Source: Devosia ginsengisoli
Lineage (GTDB): Bacteria; Pseudomonadota; Alphaproteobacteria; Rhizobiales; Devosiaceae
Length of the DNA stretch: 64,000 bases
Assembly (NCBI RefSeq): GCF_007859655.1
Contig: NZ_CP042304.1
Location: 1,240,001 to 1,304,000 of the forward strand
Direction of reading: 5' to 3'
Position numbers and translations under genes: made by a program. Under the pieces are notes generated by a model. It worked only from the letters and a program-made list of their open reading frames with translations. It made no database searches and was not told the DNA's origin. Shown here in pieces: positions 62,827 through 64,000 of the stretch (positions are counted from its first letter, which is position 1; each line of letters starts with the position of its first letter).

Positions 62827-64000
62827 TCAGTGACCGAGCACGATATCGGCATCGGCTTTCTGGTGGACGCCGAGATTGTCGACGATGGTGGCGCTGGCCT
62901 TGTTGAGCCCGCTCAGCGAGACGTCGACGCCCAGCTTGCGGAATTTCAGCACCGCCTTGTCGATGCTGGCAACGCTCGAAATGTCCCAGATATGCGCATG
63001 GGTCAGGTCGATCACCACGCGCTCGACTTTCTCCGAGAAATCGAACGCCGCCATGAACTGGTCGGCCGAGGCGAAGAACAGCTGGCCGGTGACGTGATAG
63101 ATGCGCACCTTGCCGTCTTCGCTCAGCTCCGGCCGCACGGAAAAGATCTGCGCGATCTTCCAGGCGAAGAACACGCCAGACAGCAGCACGCCCACCAGCA
63201 CCCCGATGGCCAGGTTATGCGTGCCGACCACGAAGGCCACGGTGGCCAGCATGACGAAGGAGGACGAGCGCGGGTGATCGCGCAGGTTGAGGATGGAGCG
63301 CCAGTCGAAGGTGCCGATCGACACCATGATCATGATGGCGACCAAAGCCGCCATGGGAATGATGCGCAACAGGTCGCCCAGCACCACCATGAGGACGAGC
63401 AGATAGGCGCCGGCCAGGAAGGTCGACAGCCGCCCTCGCCCGCCCGAGCGCACATTGATGCCCGACTGGCCGATCATGGCGCAGCCGGCCATGCCGCCGA
63501 AAAAGGCCGAGGCGATATTGGCGATGCCCTGGCCGAAACTCTCCTGGCGCTTGTCGCTGAATGTATCGGTCGCCTCATCGACGATCTGCGCCGTCATCAG
63601 CGATTCCAGGAGGCCCACCGCGGCAACGCCGACGGCATAGGGCAGGATTATGATAAGTGTATCGAGGTTTAGCGGCACTTGCGGAATCAACAGATGCGGC
63701 AGGGCCCGCGGCAGGTCGCCCATATCGCCGACCGTGTGCAGGTCCATGCCGGACAGCCAGGCGAGCAAAGTCAGCACGATGATGCAGACCAGCGGCGACG
63801 GTACTGATGTGGTGAGGCGCGGGAAAAGATAGATGATGCCCAGGCCCAGCGCGAGCATGGGATAGGTCAGCCAGGGCACATGGATCAGTTCAGGCAGTTG
63901 CGCCATGAAGATCAGGATGGCCAGCGCATTGACGAAGCCGGTCATGACCGACTTGGACACGAAGCGCATGACCTGCTGCAGGTTGAGCCAGCCGGCGAGC
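62827..64000 (-). CDS. SulP-family anion transporter with STAS domain, 5' end outside window
   Basis: The frame continues to the window edge (LAGWLNLQQVMRFVSKSVMTGFVNALAIL), so the N-terminal membrane part is missing. The visible part has the SulP segments IVDEATDTFSDKRQESFGQG and FFGGMAGCAMIGQSGINVRSGGRGRLSTF. A C-terminal STAS domain is present (IYHVTGQLFFASADQFMAAF, then VVIDLTHAHIWDISSVASIDK). The substrate could be sulfate, bicarbonate or another anion. It is not in an obvious operon. Confidence 0.93.
   Translation of the reverse strand, partial: LAGWLNLQQVMRFVSKSVMTGFVNALAILIFMAQLPELIHVPWLTYPMLALGLGIIYLFPRLTTSVPSPLVCIIVLTLLAWLSGMDLHTVGDMGDLPRALPHLLIPQVPLNLDTLIIILPYAVGVAAVGLLESLMTAQIVDEATDTFSDKRQESFGQGIANIASAFFGGMAGCAMIGQSGINVRSGGRGRLSTFLAGAYLLVLMVVLGDLLRIIPMAALVAIMIMVSIGTFDWRSILNLRDHPRSSSFVMLATVAFVVGTHNLAIGVLVGVLLSGVFFAWKIAQIFSVRPELSEDGKVRIYHVTGQLFFASADQFMAAFDFSEKVERVVIDLTHAHIWDISSVASIDKAVLKFRKLGVDVSLSGLNKASATIVDNLGVHQKADADIVLGH

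Overview
The window is a high-GC alphaproteobacterial chromosome segment that most resembles the order Hyphomicrobiales (Rhizobiales). A Devosia-like organism is my best guess, from gene content and order only. Evidence includes the order tig, clpP, clpX, lon, hupB, tRNA-Val and tRNA-Asp on one strand; a glnB-glnA pair under a sigma54/NtrC-type promoter; LexA boxes of the alphaproteobacterial GTTC-N7-GTTC form; and the long rpsB-tsf-pyrH-frr-uppS-cdsA-rseP-bamA-lpxD-fabZ-lpxA-lpxB run. There is no sign of a prophage, plasmid or CRISPR array. Nearly all of the window is ordinary chromosomal coding sequence, with many palindromic intergenic repeats.

Layout. Positions 1-1620 hold a truncated msrA, tRNA-Asp, tRNA-Val and the HU gene. 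1829-5416 hold two TetA-like efflux genes and a TetR repressor with three evenly spaced operators. 5675-8107 is lon behind a heat-shock-type promoter. 8334-13283 is a metabolic insert: an Lrp regulator, arginase, ornithine cyclodeaminase and two divergent citrate-synthase-family genes. 13472-19848 contains clpX, clpP, small genes, nnr, tig and tRNA-Leu. 20234-22054 is glnB-glnA. 22114-25692 has two PilZ paralogues, an ABC-F ATPase with a possible leader peptide, and a small ORF. 26447-33025 has parE, a DEAD-box helicase, a diguanylate cyclase, lexA and a cold-shock gene. 33254-34706 has two coupled immunity-like genes and a GFA protein. 34819-41293 is a galactoside/galactonate catabolic locus. 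41262-46318 has comEC, gltX and gltA. 46294-58285 is the envelope and translation run. 58483-64000 has a membrane protein, dnaE1, a tiny membrane-protein ORF under a predicted LexA-controlled promoter, and the 5'-truncated SulP transporter.

How the parts work together. Lon, ClpXP and trigger factor are the protein-quality core, and lon and clpP both show RpoH-like promoters. Arginase and ornithine cyclodeaminase convert arginine to proline. The galactose locus would take galactosides to galactose (GH42), galactonolactone to galactonate (SMP-30), then KDGal (IlvD/Edd dehydratase), KDPGal (DgoK), and pyruvate plus glyceraldehyde-3-phosphate (DgoA); galactose dehydrogenase and a transporter are not in view. 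The lpx, bamA, rseP, cdsA and uppS genes build the envelope.

Most notable points: (1) a 32-codon membrane-peptide ORF upstream of dnaE1 whose predicted promoter spacer is exactly filled by a LexA box, recalling the SOS-induced division inhibitor SidA; (2) single-base +1 frameshifts in six-base G/C runs in three neighbouring, normally essential genes (rseP, cdsA, pyrH), most likely sequence errors but needing a check; (3) absence of dxr and lpxI from their usual slots; (4) a leader-peptide arrangement before the ABC-F gene; (5) three tet-like operators at exact 19-bp intervals.
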